The notes beneath the pieces were generated by a model. That model ran no database searches. It was not told where the DNA came from and was given only the letters and a program-made list of their open reading frames with translations. From a virus: DNA of 64,000 nucleotides. The DNA lies in IMG/VR virus record IMGVR_UViG_3300022821_000012, positions 1 to 64,000 of that record. One strand, written 5' to 3'. This document shows positions 53,673-61,642 of the stretch, piece by piece. Position numbers and translations under genes: made by a program. Position 1 is the stretch's first letter. Every line of letters starts with the position of its first letter.

Positions 53673-54411
53673 TTAGAATCTCCATAAAATGTGGTTCCAT
53701 AATGTCAGCAGCGGCAACATGTGCTTCTTCAAGAGGGTGTCCGTATTGCCCCTTTTCAAAGTTGTGTGCATTAGCCCAATATACAAATCCTGTGTCGCCA
53801 TAATCGTGCGGAAACCATTTAAACTTATTCCAGTCAATGCTGTCGTATAGACTTCTACAAATAGATGGACCATTATTCTTTAATGTATTCCAATGTTTGA
53901 AATCGTTCCATCGTTCAGCACAAGAAAACATATACGGGATGTTTCTATTATTCAAATATTCCTGTAGCAATAGGATTTGTGTAAGTGTGTTGTCAAGTTC
54001 ATTCATACTATCAAGCATACGATATTCAACTTCTGCCCACTTGTCGGTGCCGAAGTTTTTGATGCGTTGAACATACTCATCGCCAAAGCACGATGCTACC
54101 GTTTTATCAGACAAGTTTAGGTGTGCGGGTGTTAGGGTATACCAAGGACTATTCTGCTCTTTAGTATCAAATGAACAAATGTAATCATAGCGTGAAAGAT
54201 ATGACCATTGAACTATTACCGCAACATTGTCGTCTATCGTTGATACCCTATCAATAATGCGTTTGGCGATATATCTGTTACCTGCGCCGGGATAGCCTTC
54301 GTTGATATACTCAAATCCACGGCGTTCGGCAATATTTCCAGTCCACGTATTATCAGTATTTTGTAACTCTGCGCCTTGTATCAGGCTACATCCACCAGCT
54401 ATTAGTTTCAT
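53665..54411 (-). CDS. SGNH/GDSL-like hydrolase
   Basis: The protein has 248 residues from the ATG at 54411. MKLIAGGCSLIQGAELQNTD holds the G-x-S nucleophile block, INEGYPGAGNRYIAKRIIDR the G/N block, IVQWSYLSRYD the third strand, and GQYGHPLEEAHVAAADI the D/G-H-P...H block. This resembles the SGNH esterases found in phage surface-modification loci. It may remove acyl groups from sugars or lipids. Confidence 0.75.
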   Translation of the reverse strand: MKLIAGGCSLIQGAELQNTDNTWTGNIAERRGFEYINEGYPGAGNRYIAKRIIDRVSTIDDNVAVIVQWSYLSRYDYICSFDTKEQNSPWYTLTPAHLNLSDKTVASCFGDEYVQRIKNFGTDKWAEVEYRMLDSMNELDNTLTQILLLQEYLNNRNIPYMFSCAERWNDFKHWNTLKNNGPSICRSLYDSIDWNKFKWFPHDYGDTGFVYWANAHNFEKGQYGHPLEEAHVAAADIMEPHFMEILNE

Positions 54412-54605
54412 TCGCCATTCCATTCCCATTTATCAACGCTATTGTCAAGATGCAATCCACGTGAACAATACTTGTTTTCTGGCCAATGCGCCATGTCCAA
54501 ATCTTGAATAAAGCATTCAAGACCATTCTTCTTAATACAGTTCGAACATGTTCGTTGATCATTTGGCGGGATTGTCAATGCTCGCCAAAACTCATCCTTA
54601 TTCAT
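54408..54605 (-). CDS. tiny Cys-rich protein of the MNKxxFW family
   Basis: The protein has 65 residues: MNKDEFWRALTIPPNDQRTC, SNC, LECFIQD, YCSRGLH, and KWEWNGE. It is inserted between the intein-bearing dehydrogenase C-part and the SGNH gene, with ATGA overlaps to both. Confidence 0.85.
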   Translation of the reverse strand: MNKDEFWRALTIPPNDQRTCSNCIKKNGLECFIQDLDMAHWPENKYCSRGLHLDNSVDKWEWNGE

Positions 54606-55123
54606 CTAGTATTTCCATACCAATATGTCTTATGTTGTGAACGTACTTGACGCCAAGGGTCAACAACCACAGAATCTTCTGCGCCTTCGTTAAACGTATC
54701 TTGCGGATGTGCCATTAGATATACAGCAGGTTCGTCAAGGATTACATCATATTGCACATCATCAATATATGATCCAACAAGAATAGAACTTGACCCATCT
54801 TCGTAATCCACACCGGGCTTATAACTTTTGCCCATAATCACAACAGGTAGATTGTAACTAACTAGTTTGTCTGCCATATTCTTGGCTTGTTGTTCACGGG
54901 CATTCATTACCGCATCAAACAAATCGTAGCCAAGATTTAGGTCTTTTGCCATCCAACGTAAAGCAATGTTGTCACGTGGGTGACAATTATGAATTACGAT
55001 TCCAGTGTCAGCACACATATAAAATTGATCATCTTTATTTTCATGATTGGGTTCCACTTCTAAATTGTAAACATCACCATTGTATTCAGTTATTTCAATA
55101 TTTGTAATTCGTTCAGTTGTCAT
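54602..55123 (-). CDS. intein-C half plus C-extein of the nucleotide-sugar dehydrogenase
   Basis: The protein has 173 residues. Residues 1-46 are an intein C-half: NGDVYNLEVEPNHENK then MCADTGIVIHN, with the terminal His-Asn of block G. Splicing joins at Cys47 (CHPRDNIALRWMAKDLNLGY), the dehydrogenase's catalytic Cys. The remainder is the C-terminal UDP-binding domain (VVIMGKSYKPGVDYEDGSS). Its partner is encoded at 55991-57064. The start overlaps the homing endonuclease stop by 4 bp. Confidence 0.93.
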   Translation of the reverse strand: MTTERITNIEITEYNGDVYNLEVEPNHENKDDQFYMCADTGIVIHNCHPRDNIALRWMAKDLNLGYDLFDAVMNAREQQAKNMADKLVSYNLPVVIMGKSYKPGVDYEDGSSSILVGSYIDDVQYDVILDEPAVYLMAHPQDTFNEGAEDSVVVDPWRQVRSQHKTYWYGNTR

Positions 55124-55935
55124 ATTTTAATTCCTAAGTTTTCTAAATCTCGTTTAAATAATAATTTAATTGGATTATTTGGGTGTTGTTCTTTTAGTAG
55201 ATCAAACTTGGTTGGTTCTTTGCTGTGCCAGTAATCAGATTTAACATCTATATAGCACTTCCATTCATTCACATAAAAATCAGGATAATAATTTCGTTCT
55301 TTACCATTTGCATCCACATAAGGGATACGTCCTATATGACAACTAAATGTCATATTGTTTCTATCTAACCATTTAATAAATGCTAATTCCCATGTTCCTT
55401 GAACTTTGTACAATTCACCATTCGAATGGACGTAATCATGCCAAACACATTTTCCTGTTGTATTAGCGCCTATATATTTTCCGTCCTCCCATGCTTTTTT
55501 TGATCCTAATGAATATTTCTTTCTTTCTTCTTTTGTCATTCGTTCTGAACGGGTTTTTCCTACCTTTTTTTGTGTTTCTGGATTTTTCATTGGGTTATTA
55601 TCTCCAATCATTCTTCCAGTTTTAGCACAAATATTTTTCATCATTATTGACATTTCCTGTCGTTTTTTTGGGTCACTCCACACCTTTTTTAATGCGTCTG
55701 ACATCTTTTTTATTTTCTCCGGACGGTTGTTTAATATCGACCGCCAACATTTATTACAATAATCCTTGTCAAACAGATCAACCTTTGTCATCTTGGTGTA
55801 ATGTGATAAATCTCGTTCGTGTATTAGATCGCATTTGTCGCATTTCAATCGGATCATCTTTGTACTACAATAAACAGTCTTGTTTTTTTTCTTATCTATC
55901 CATGAATATTTTCGTCTAAATTCTTCTACTATCAT
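55120..55935 (-). CDS. free-standing homing endonuclease in the fractured gene
   Basis: The protein has 271 residues. A zinc-finger-like start (CDKCDLIHERD, YCNKCW) is followed by NUMOD3-type DNA-binding repeats (GDNNPMKNPETQKKVGK, YSLGSKKAWEDGKYIG). The C-terminal Vsr/PD-(D/E)xK-like nuclease is WELAFIKWLDRNNMTF, YYPDFYVNEWKCYIDVKSDY. It resembles the endonucleases known between split-intein halves in marine metagenomes. It has its own late box and ribosome site. Confidence 0.88.
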   Translation of the reverse strand: MIVEEFRRKYSWIDKKKNKTVYCSTKMIRLKCDKCDLIHERDLSHYTKMTKVDLFDKDYCNKCWRSILNNRPEKIKKMSDALKKVWSDPKKRQEMSIMMKNICAKTGRMIGDNNPMKNPETQKKVGKTRSERMTKEERKKYSLGSKKAWEDGKYIGANTTGKCVWHDYVHSNGELYKVQGTWELAFIKWLDRNNMTFSCHIGRIPYVDANGKERNYYPDFYVNEWKCYIDVKSDYWHSKEPTKFDLLKEQHPNNPIKLLFKRDLENLGIKI

Positions 55936-55953
55936 TATGTATCTCCTATACTT

Positions 55954-55961
55954 TATTTATA
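55954..55961 (-). promoter_or_regulatory. late-type promoter for the homing endonuclease
   Basis: TATAAATA on the minus strand, 18 nt before the ATG at 55935, with TAGGAGA between. It makes the endonuclease and intein-C part transcribable independently of the N-part. Confidence 0.72.
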
Positions 55962-55990
55962 CAAAAATACATAACAAGTACCGTTATCAC

Positions 55991-57064
55991 CTATAAAATA
56001 AATAATTTATCTGTTTCTTTGATGTCTTCTGCCTTTATAATAATTCGTTTTCTTTTTCGTTCTACTGGAATTAAATGATCTTTTGTAACTGATATTTTCT
56101 TTCCAGATTCGGTAGTAAAAGTATACAATGGGCCGCTATATTCTCGCATAGTAACATCGGCAATTTTCTTTTGGTCTTTCTTTGTTCCTGCCCAATTCAT
56201 TGAATCTACGATATAATATTCAGTGTCGTTAAATGTGTTATATAACTCGCTGATTTCAATATGTGCGTCATTTACATTAATTTTAAAGTCAGATTTAACA
56301 CAAGCACCCCCATCGCCCATGCCAGCCTTCATATACATAGGTGACATAATACGGTGTGTTGAATGCGCAATGGCATCTGTAACTACATCAACATTGATAT
56401 TGCCTTGCTTTTCAGCAACGTCTTGAATCATATTCACAAGACCGATTTTTGTAGAAATGAATGTATTGTAGAAAATCTTCACGCATTCCATTTCATCCCA
56501 TGTTCCGACAACATAACGTGGGTCATTATCCATAACGGTTTCATAGAAATCAATCAACTCTCGTGCTTCAGTTGTTTCATCGCCATCTTTAGTACCAATC
56601 ATTACCATTTCTGGATTGACCATATCCCATCCAACTGTTCCCATAGCGATTAGGTATGGATTGTATACAAAGCGATTACGTGGAATCACATCAATAAGCT
56701 CACGGCGAACTGTGCCGGGTAGCACGGTCGATACAAGGACCACCAGTGTCTGGCGATTACTATAACGATTAACTTCTTTCATCACATCTTTAACAATGGT
56801 GTAGTCAAAATCTTTTGGTGGCAAATGCGCAGTTGGGTATCGACCATCATAAGATTCTTCGTGGGGTGTTGGAACTGCGATAAATAAAATATCAGGGCGG
56901 TTACTGTAGTCGTGGTGTATTAAATCTTTGATTGATTCCACACTAGTAACCAAATCTGACTTGAACCCTTGGATATCATAACCGGTAACAGTATGACCTT
57001 TTTTAGCAATTTCTTCAGCGCACGGCAAACCAAGTTTACCAAGCCCTATAAACGATATTTTCAT
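55991..57064 (-). CDS. N-extein of a nucleotide-sugar dehydrogenase plus intein-N half
   Basis: The protein has 357 residues. Residues 1-254 are the N-part of a UDP-glucose/GDP-mannose dehydrogenase: NAD-binding KISFIGLGKLGLPCAEEIAK, LFIAVPTP, VLVSTVLPGTVRRELIDVI, FYNTFISTKIGLVNMI, and the end KAGMGDGGA. Cys255 begins a 103-residue intein N-half: CVKSDFKINVNDAHIEISEL, block B GPLYTFTTESGKKISVTKDH (TxxH), ending in its own stop. Trans-splicing with 54602-55123 gives an active enzyme (GDGGA-CHPRD). Confidence 0.95.
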   Translation of the reverse strand: MKISFIGLGKLGLPCAEEIAKKGHTVTGYDIQGFKSDLVTSVESIKDLIHHDYSNRPDILFIAVPTPHEESYDGRYPTAHLPPKDFDYTIVKDVMKEVNRYSNRQTLVVLVSTVLPGTVRRELIDVIPRNRFVYNPYLIAMGTVGWDMVNPEMVMIGTKDGDETTEARELIDFYETVMDNDPRYVVGTWDEMECVKIFYNTFISTKIGLVNMIQDVAEKQGNINVDVVTDAIAHSTHRIMSPMYMKAGMGDGGACVKSDFKINVNDAHIEISELYNTFNDTEYYIVDSMNWAGTKKDQKKIADVTMREYSGPLYTFTTESGKKISVTKDHLIPVERKRKRIIIKAEDIKETDKLFIL

Positions 57065-57077
57065 ATTGGAGTGTCCT

Positions 57078-58142
57078 TTGTATGATGTTCTTAATTATAG
57101 CATTTCCATAGCTGAATTTCTATATAAAAATGGGTTTGGCATATATAAAAATGTATATTTTGAAGACCCCGGCACGGTTACCGATTGTTATTTAGACATT
57201 CAGGTGAGTCATTCGGCGAATAGTGTAAAGTCATCCTTTATAAATATATTCGCCGCCAATGAACCAAACTTTTCATATGATAAAATACCACAACTGAGAA
57301 CTGCGAGAGGTTCCAAGAAGAAACTAATCCTTATTAGTGATTACAACAATGACTATAAGCAAACATTTGAAGGGTGCGGGTCGTTCGAAACAGTTTATTT
57401 TTTCTTTCAAGGATATTTAGCATTACGGTGGTATAGAAACTATAGACATTATAAACCATTCGACACCTTTGAATATAAGTATAACAGTTCAAGTCGTATC
57501 ATAGAAGGTATGCGAGATTATCGTTTGTATCTATCAAGCATCCTGCCCGACCCACATACCAATCAAGTAAGCTGCTCAGATATATGTCCATTCAGCAACA
57601 AAACCATTGACGAAATATTGGATAACCAATACTGCTTTTTAAACGAACATCAAAAGGCATCTGTGCGTAAAGCAAGCTTCCCATATCGGTATGATCACTT
57701 AGATAATCCTATCCCAAATACAAGTTTTGAGATTGATTGGGTCACGCAATCTAAATCATTCCTTCATGTAGTAAACGAAACAGTTTTTTATGAGAAATTC
57801 AATCACTTAACGGAAAAGATATTCAAACCCATCGCACTACAACGTCCATTCGTATTAACATCAACACCCGGTTCATTAGCTTATTTGAAACGATATGGCT
57901 TCCAGTCATTTGACAAATGGTGGGATGAAAGTTATGACCTTGAACTTAACCCACGCCGCAGACTTGATATGATCGCAGAAGTTGTAAAGTATGTCAACTC
58001 ATTATCTATGGATGATCTACACACAATGTATCATGATATGAAACCTATCCTAGAGCATAATAACAATCTATTTTACGGAGAGTTCGAAGATAGTATCCTC
58101 CAAGAACTAATAGTTAACTATCAACGGGCAGTCTATTCGTAA
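57078..58142 (+). CDS. glycosyltransferase-like protein
   Basis: The protein has 354 residues from a TTG at 57078, 6 nt after GGAG; a TTG at 57066 is also possible. FLHVVNETVFYEKFNHLTEK, IFKPIALQRPFVLTSTPGSL and YGFQSFDKWWDESYD form the LTEKxxKP...RPF...G.L..LK..GF pattern of fucosyltransferase-like (GT10-type) and phage glycosyltransferases. It is divergent from the dehydrogenase with about 13 bp between, so sugar precursor and transferase may act together on virion, host surface or DNA. Confidence 0.78.
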   Translation: MYDVLNYSISIAEFLYKNGFGIYKNVYFEDPGTVTDCYLDIQVSHSANSVKSSFINIFAANEPNFSYDKIPQLRTARGSKKKLILISDYNNDYKQTFEGCGSFETVYFFFQGYLALRWYRNYRHYKPFDTFEYKYNSSSRIIEGMRDYRLYLSSILPDPHTNQVSCSDICPFSNKTIDEILDNQYCFLNEHQKASVRKASFPYRYDHLDNPIPNTSFEIDWVTQSKSFLHVVNETVFYEKFNHLTEKIFKPIALQRPFVLTSTPGSLAYLKRYGFQSFDKWWDESYDLELNPRRRLDMIAEVVKYVNSLSMDDLHTMYHDMKPILEHNNNLFYGEFEDSILQELIVNYQRAVYS

Positions 58143-58417
58143 TGTTTATATATGTAATAGGTGGCGTGGATGGACCACAAAAAATAGGGTTCAGCAATGA
58201 TGTTGATACAAGGTTAGCTGCACTACAGACAGGTAATCCCACTAAACTAAAAATACATTATTATGCGGAAGTGCCAGAGAAACAAGTTCGCCTTATAGAA
58301 TCAGAAATACACAAAGCAAACCGTCACACTAGGGTATCAGGTGAATGGTTTGATATCACACCAGATGAAGCCATTGCCGAAGTGCAATACGGTGTTATAC
58401 GTTGGTGTGATGATTAA
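58142..58417 (+). CDS. T5orf172/GIY-YIG-like small protein
   Basis: The protein has 91 residues. IYVIGGVDGPQKIGFSNDVD, RLAALQTGNPTKLKIHYYAE, then ESEIHKANRHTRVSGEWFDI match the T5orf172 (GIY-YIG superfamily) pattern (YV....xxKIGxSxDxxxRLxxLQTGNP...GEWF). It overlaps the glycosyltransferase stop by one base. A nicking or DNA-associated role is likely but untested. Confidence 0.85.
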   Translation: MFIYVIGGVDGPQKIGFSNDVDTRLAALQTGNPTKLKIHYYAEVPEKQVRLIESEIHKANRHTRVSGEWFDITPDEAIAEVQYGVIRWCDD

Positions 58418-60630
58418 TCATCATTTTTCTTAGTATCAAATAAGTCTTTGTTTAGTAATTATGGTTATTATCGTAGTCGTGTAAATCATCTGGCAGGTCA
58501 ACTTTACTTTCGCCATCGCCCCAGTTCATTGTATCATCATCTTCTGTAGGTGTATGATCTGTCCATCCATTGCCGTTGCTTTCATCAGATGCTTCAGCAT
58601 TCACCCAATCGTTTTGAACATCACCATCACGTTCTAATCCAAATACGAAGTCGGCTTCTTCATCGTTCTTTTGCGAATCCTTCGCATCGCCTTCAGCAGA
58701 CCCATCGTTCTTTTCCATTCCCGAATCTTTGCCTTCGCCGCTTCCTTTCCCAGAACCGCTTCCAGATTTTGAGCCACCTTTTCCGTGTCCTGAATCGTCG
58801 TTATCTTTGCCATCTTTATCCTTGCCTTTTCCAGAACCAGAATCCTTTCCATGACCCGAACCTGAACCAGTATCTTTATCTTTTCCAGAGCCAGAATCCT
58901 TTCCATGTCCTGAACCAGACCCTGATCCACTTCCTGAACCTGAACCGTGTCCCGATCCACCGCCATTAGGGTCTTCGTAGTTTTCTTCACCTTCATCAGT
59001 TAAATCATCTTCAGTCGTTAGGTTCACTGTTGAACTTACTTCATCGTCACCGTCAGTGATTGTATATCCAAATGATGTCTCGCCATTCCAATTCTCGTCA
59101 GGCGTAAATGTAAACAGTTGTTCGTTAGCATCGTATGTCAATGTGCCGTTAGATGGCTGATCAAACGATACCAAATCCAATACATCACCATCAAGATCAT
59201 AATCATTTTCAAGAATATCATCAAGGTAAAACTGCGTAGCTTGATCTTCTACACCAGTAAAGGCATCTTCATCAGCGAATGGTGTTGTGTCTTGGTCAAT
59301 GATTTCATCACGTTCAATGAATGTTTCATCTGTTGTTGTTTCGGTAGTAATAATCGGATCACCAACCACCGTTTCAGTTGTTCCATCGGAATAGGTCAAC
59401 GTGGTTGTTGGTGTCGTTGTATTTGTTACAGTCGTTGTAACCGATGTTGTGTCAGTGAACTCACGTGTGGTGACTTCAGTTGTCGTTCCATCTTCATTTT
59501 GAACAGTAACAGTCACATCTTCATACGTGGTCGTAACAGCAGGGTCAGTAACATCAGTTGACGTTACAGTATCATTTGTGGTAACAATCTCTGGATATTC
59601 GTAATCTGTATTGATTGCTTCAACATTTGTATCAACCGTCACGTTATCACTACTCACCACATCAGCGGCAGGATTGCCATATTCTGTTTCCGTTGTTCCA
59701 TCTGAATACGTCACAGTATACACAGGCGTAGTGGTTGTGGTCGTAGTGGTTGTTATCGTTGTGGTTGTAGTGGTATCTTCATATGTTGAAAGTTTTTCAC
59801 GGTCATTGTCGTAATCAATCTCACGCTCAGTATATGTTTCTGATTGAACATCAACCACAGGATCACCGACAACCACGTTAACGTCTTGAACATATTCAAC
59901 CGTTACCGCCGCATTCTCAAAGGTTGTGAAAGTATCAACGTGTTCTACTTCACGTGTTTATCAACAGAAGTTTCGTCCGTATAATTTCTAGTAACGGTTA
60001 CATCTTCTTCATTGTTTTCTAAATCGTTGGTACGTGAAGTTACGTCTTCATACGTGGTTTCGGTAACAGGATCACTTACAACCGTTACGGTTTCGACTTG
60101 CTGCGTTGTCTCGTATGTAGGTTCTTCGTATGATGTTTCACTGTTAACACTTGCATCACTCGTTTGGTCAACGGTAGAATCTTGGCTAGTAACTGTCGGG
60201 TCAGATTCAGTCATGCTTACCACGTTACCATCTGCATCAGTAATAGTAGTTACTTCAACTTCGTATTGTGTTGTAGTTACAGTGGTTTCGTATGTGTTAG
60301 TGGTAGTTGTATCGGTTGTAACAACTTCACGATTGTTTTCAAGGTCATTAGAACGTGACGAAACGGCGTCAGTGCTAGTATCAACCAGCACTGGATCGCC
60401 TGTTTCTGTTTCACTATATGTGCGTGTGGTTACTGTTACAGTTAGACTGCCATTGCTGGTGCCAGAACCATCACCATCGCCAGAAGATGGATCGTCGCCC
60501 CCACCGTCACCGTTTCCAGTTGTGTCTCCATCTTCACCTTCATCTGTTCCAGTGTCGTCGTCGGTAGTGCTTCCTGTGCTTGTAGTATCGCCACCGTCAT
60601 TAGTGGTGCCGCTAGTGCTAGGGTTTCCAT

Positions 60631-60966
60631 TTACTTGTTCTCCATCTGTGATTGTTTCTCGTTTAACATTTCCAGTGTCGCCACTGAGTTCGGAACCATC
60701 TGTTCCCGTACTTCCACCAGTCTCTCGTATCGTCCCTCTGGCGGGTCCATCGCTACGGATTTCGTCTGGGTTGTCGCTGTTGATAATATCCCGAGGATTG
60801 TCATTGTCATCAATGCGACCATCATGGATACTACTAGTAATGTGTTGTCCGTTGCTTTCTCCACCATTTGATCAATGCGACCATCATGGATACTACTAGT
60901 AATGTGTTGTCCGTTGCTTTCTCCACCATTTGATTCCCTGTACTGTACCACTAAATCATCTATCAT
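60631..60966 (-). CDS. alternative reading: small membrane protein overlapping the adhesin head
   Basis: In the sequence as given, the ATG at 60966 runs through the 62-bp duplication into a frame of 111 residues with a transmembrane-like segment (TLLVVSMMVALMTMTILGIL) and an amphipathic tail (GRYERLVEVREQMVPNSVAT). With one copy of the duplication it would start at MVEKATDN with an AGGGA site. It looks protein-like, but its third-base composition is less typical than the overlapping frame. One of the two is a shadow. Confidence 0.45.
   Translation of the reverse strand: MIDDLVVQYRESNGGESNGQHITSSIHDGRIDQMVEKATDNTLLVVSMMVALMTMTILGILSTATTQTKSVAMDPPEGRYERLVEVREQMVPNSVATLEMLNEKQSQMENK
60810..60933. 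repeat. perfect 62-bp tandem duplication
   Basis: 60810-60871 is repeated exactly at 60872-60933. It changes the reading frame by two bases between the ATG at 60966 and the downstream adhesin frame. Confidence 0.95.
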
Positions 60967-60970
60967 TTTT

Positions 60971-61205
60971 TTAATACTCCACTACGTAAGATGTGTATGG
61001 ACATTTCGGGTCAGGAAAATTACCAGTTCGCATCACAATCGGTGTAACTTTAATCACCTGCCGTAAGTTGTAATCGTCTAACTCAACAACTTCAGTTACA
61101 GGCGTAAAGGTTTGATGGACTGTGCCCACCGCCTTCCCAGTTTTTGAAGGGTTTGGTCGTTAGTTGGATTGTCGTGCCTTTGAAAATATCTCGTTGGTAT
61201 AACAT
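60971..61205 (-). pseudogene. small gene with a one-base frameshift
   Basis: The first frame reads MLYQRDIFKGTTIQLTTKPF with KNWEGG and then loses sense. The second frame continues TVHQTFTPVTEVVELDDYNL and VIKVTPIVMRTGNFPDPKCP to a stop. The switch is at GGCGGTGGGCAC, one G too many for a single frame. The whole would be about 77 residues. An AATAAATA box lies 2 nt before the ATG. Confidence 0.65.
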
Positions 61206-61207
61206 GG

Positions 61208-61215
61208 TATTTATT
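61208..61215 (-). promoter_or_regulatory. late-type box 2 nt from an ATG
   Basis: AATAAATACCATG on the minus strand; one of the recurrent box-ATG pairs without room for a leader. Confidence 0.5.
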
Positions 61216-61227
61216 CCTTATGGTGTT

Positions 61228-61641
61228 TTAAGGGTGAAGTGGAAAGTTGCCCAGAACTGCTTTAACCATCGGGTTAGCACGATCTGCGAAAACATAAGCA
61301 CACGTATCAACTGGCAGGAAGTGTGTCGTGTCACCATCCCGTAGAGGGTAGGTTGGATCGTGAACAACACCAGAAACCAAACCCATAACTTCAGAAGTTT
61401 CTACAGCTTGGCGCATCTGCTTTTCGTTAACAGCTAGAACCAGAACAGTGCCGAAACCTTGTTCGGTTTCCAATTTCCATTGCGGAAACAATTGACCAAG
61501 ATTGAAGTCAGGCAACGCTTCGTTAGCATGTTTTACGAAAGCGTTACTTGCGTGACTAGCTTGCGCCATTGCTTTGCCAGCGTTCATGCTTTCCATGTCA
61601 TTCCGCATCAGAATGTATAGCGTCGGTAGTGTTTCAGTCAT
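61228..61641 (-). CDS. PTH2-like peptidyl-tRNA hydrolase
   Basis: The protein has 137 residues. TLYILMRNDMESMNAGKAMA with QASHASNAFV corresponds to the PTH2 active-site start (RxDLxMxxGKxAAQxxHA). VLVLAVNEKQMRQAVETSEV and MGLVSGVVHDPTYP follow the family's beta/alpha order, and the end AYVFADRANPMV is diverged. It would free peptides from tRNA, or bind tRNA otherwise. With IF-1 and the CCA enzyme it forms a phage translation-support set. Confidence 0.75.
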   Translation of the reverse strand: MTETLPTLYILMRNDMESMNAGKAMAQASHASNAFVKHANEALPDFNLGQLFPQWKLETEQGFGTVLVLAVNEKQMRQAVETSEVMGLVSGVVHDPTYPLRDGDTTHFLPVDTCAYVFADRANPMVKAVLGNFPLHP

Positions 61642-61642
61642 T

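Larger units (their letters stand above)
58452..60966 (-). pseudogene. large repetitive adhesin-like gene with frame lesions
   Basis: One gene can be traced through three open frames. From the ATG at 60966 (GGAG before it) the frame is Asp/Gly/Thr-rich, then Thr-rich repeats (TTYEDVT, SDGTTETxxGDP). A cadherin/Big-type domain follows (ITDGDDEVSSTVNLTTE, NDYDLDGDVLDLVSFD), then Gly-Ser-His-Lys repeats (GSGHGKDSGSGK) and an acidic end. A 62-bp duplication (60810-60933) and a one-base shift near 59945 interrupt it. Intact, it would be about 810 residues, a surface-adhesin-like protein. The lesions may be sequence errors. Confidence 0.65.

Noticed and set aside
58550-60899. Long plus-strand open frames rich in His/Leu/Val/Ser opposite the adhesin
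   Set aside because: They are antisense shadows of the repetitive Thr/Gly/Asp coding sequence, with no ribosome sites.
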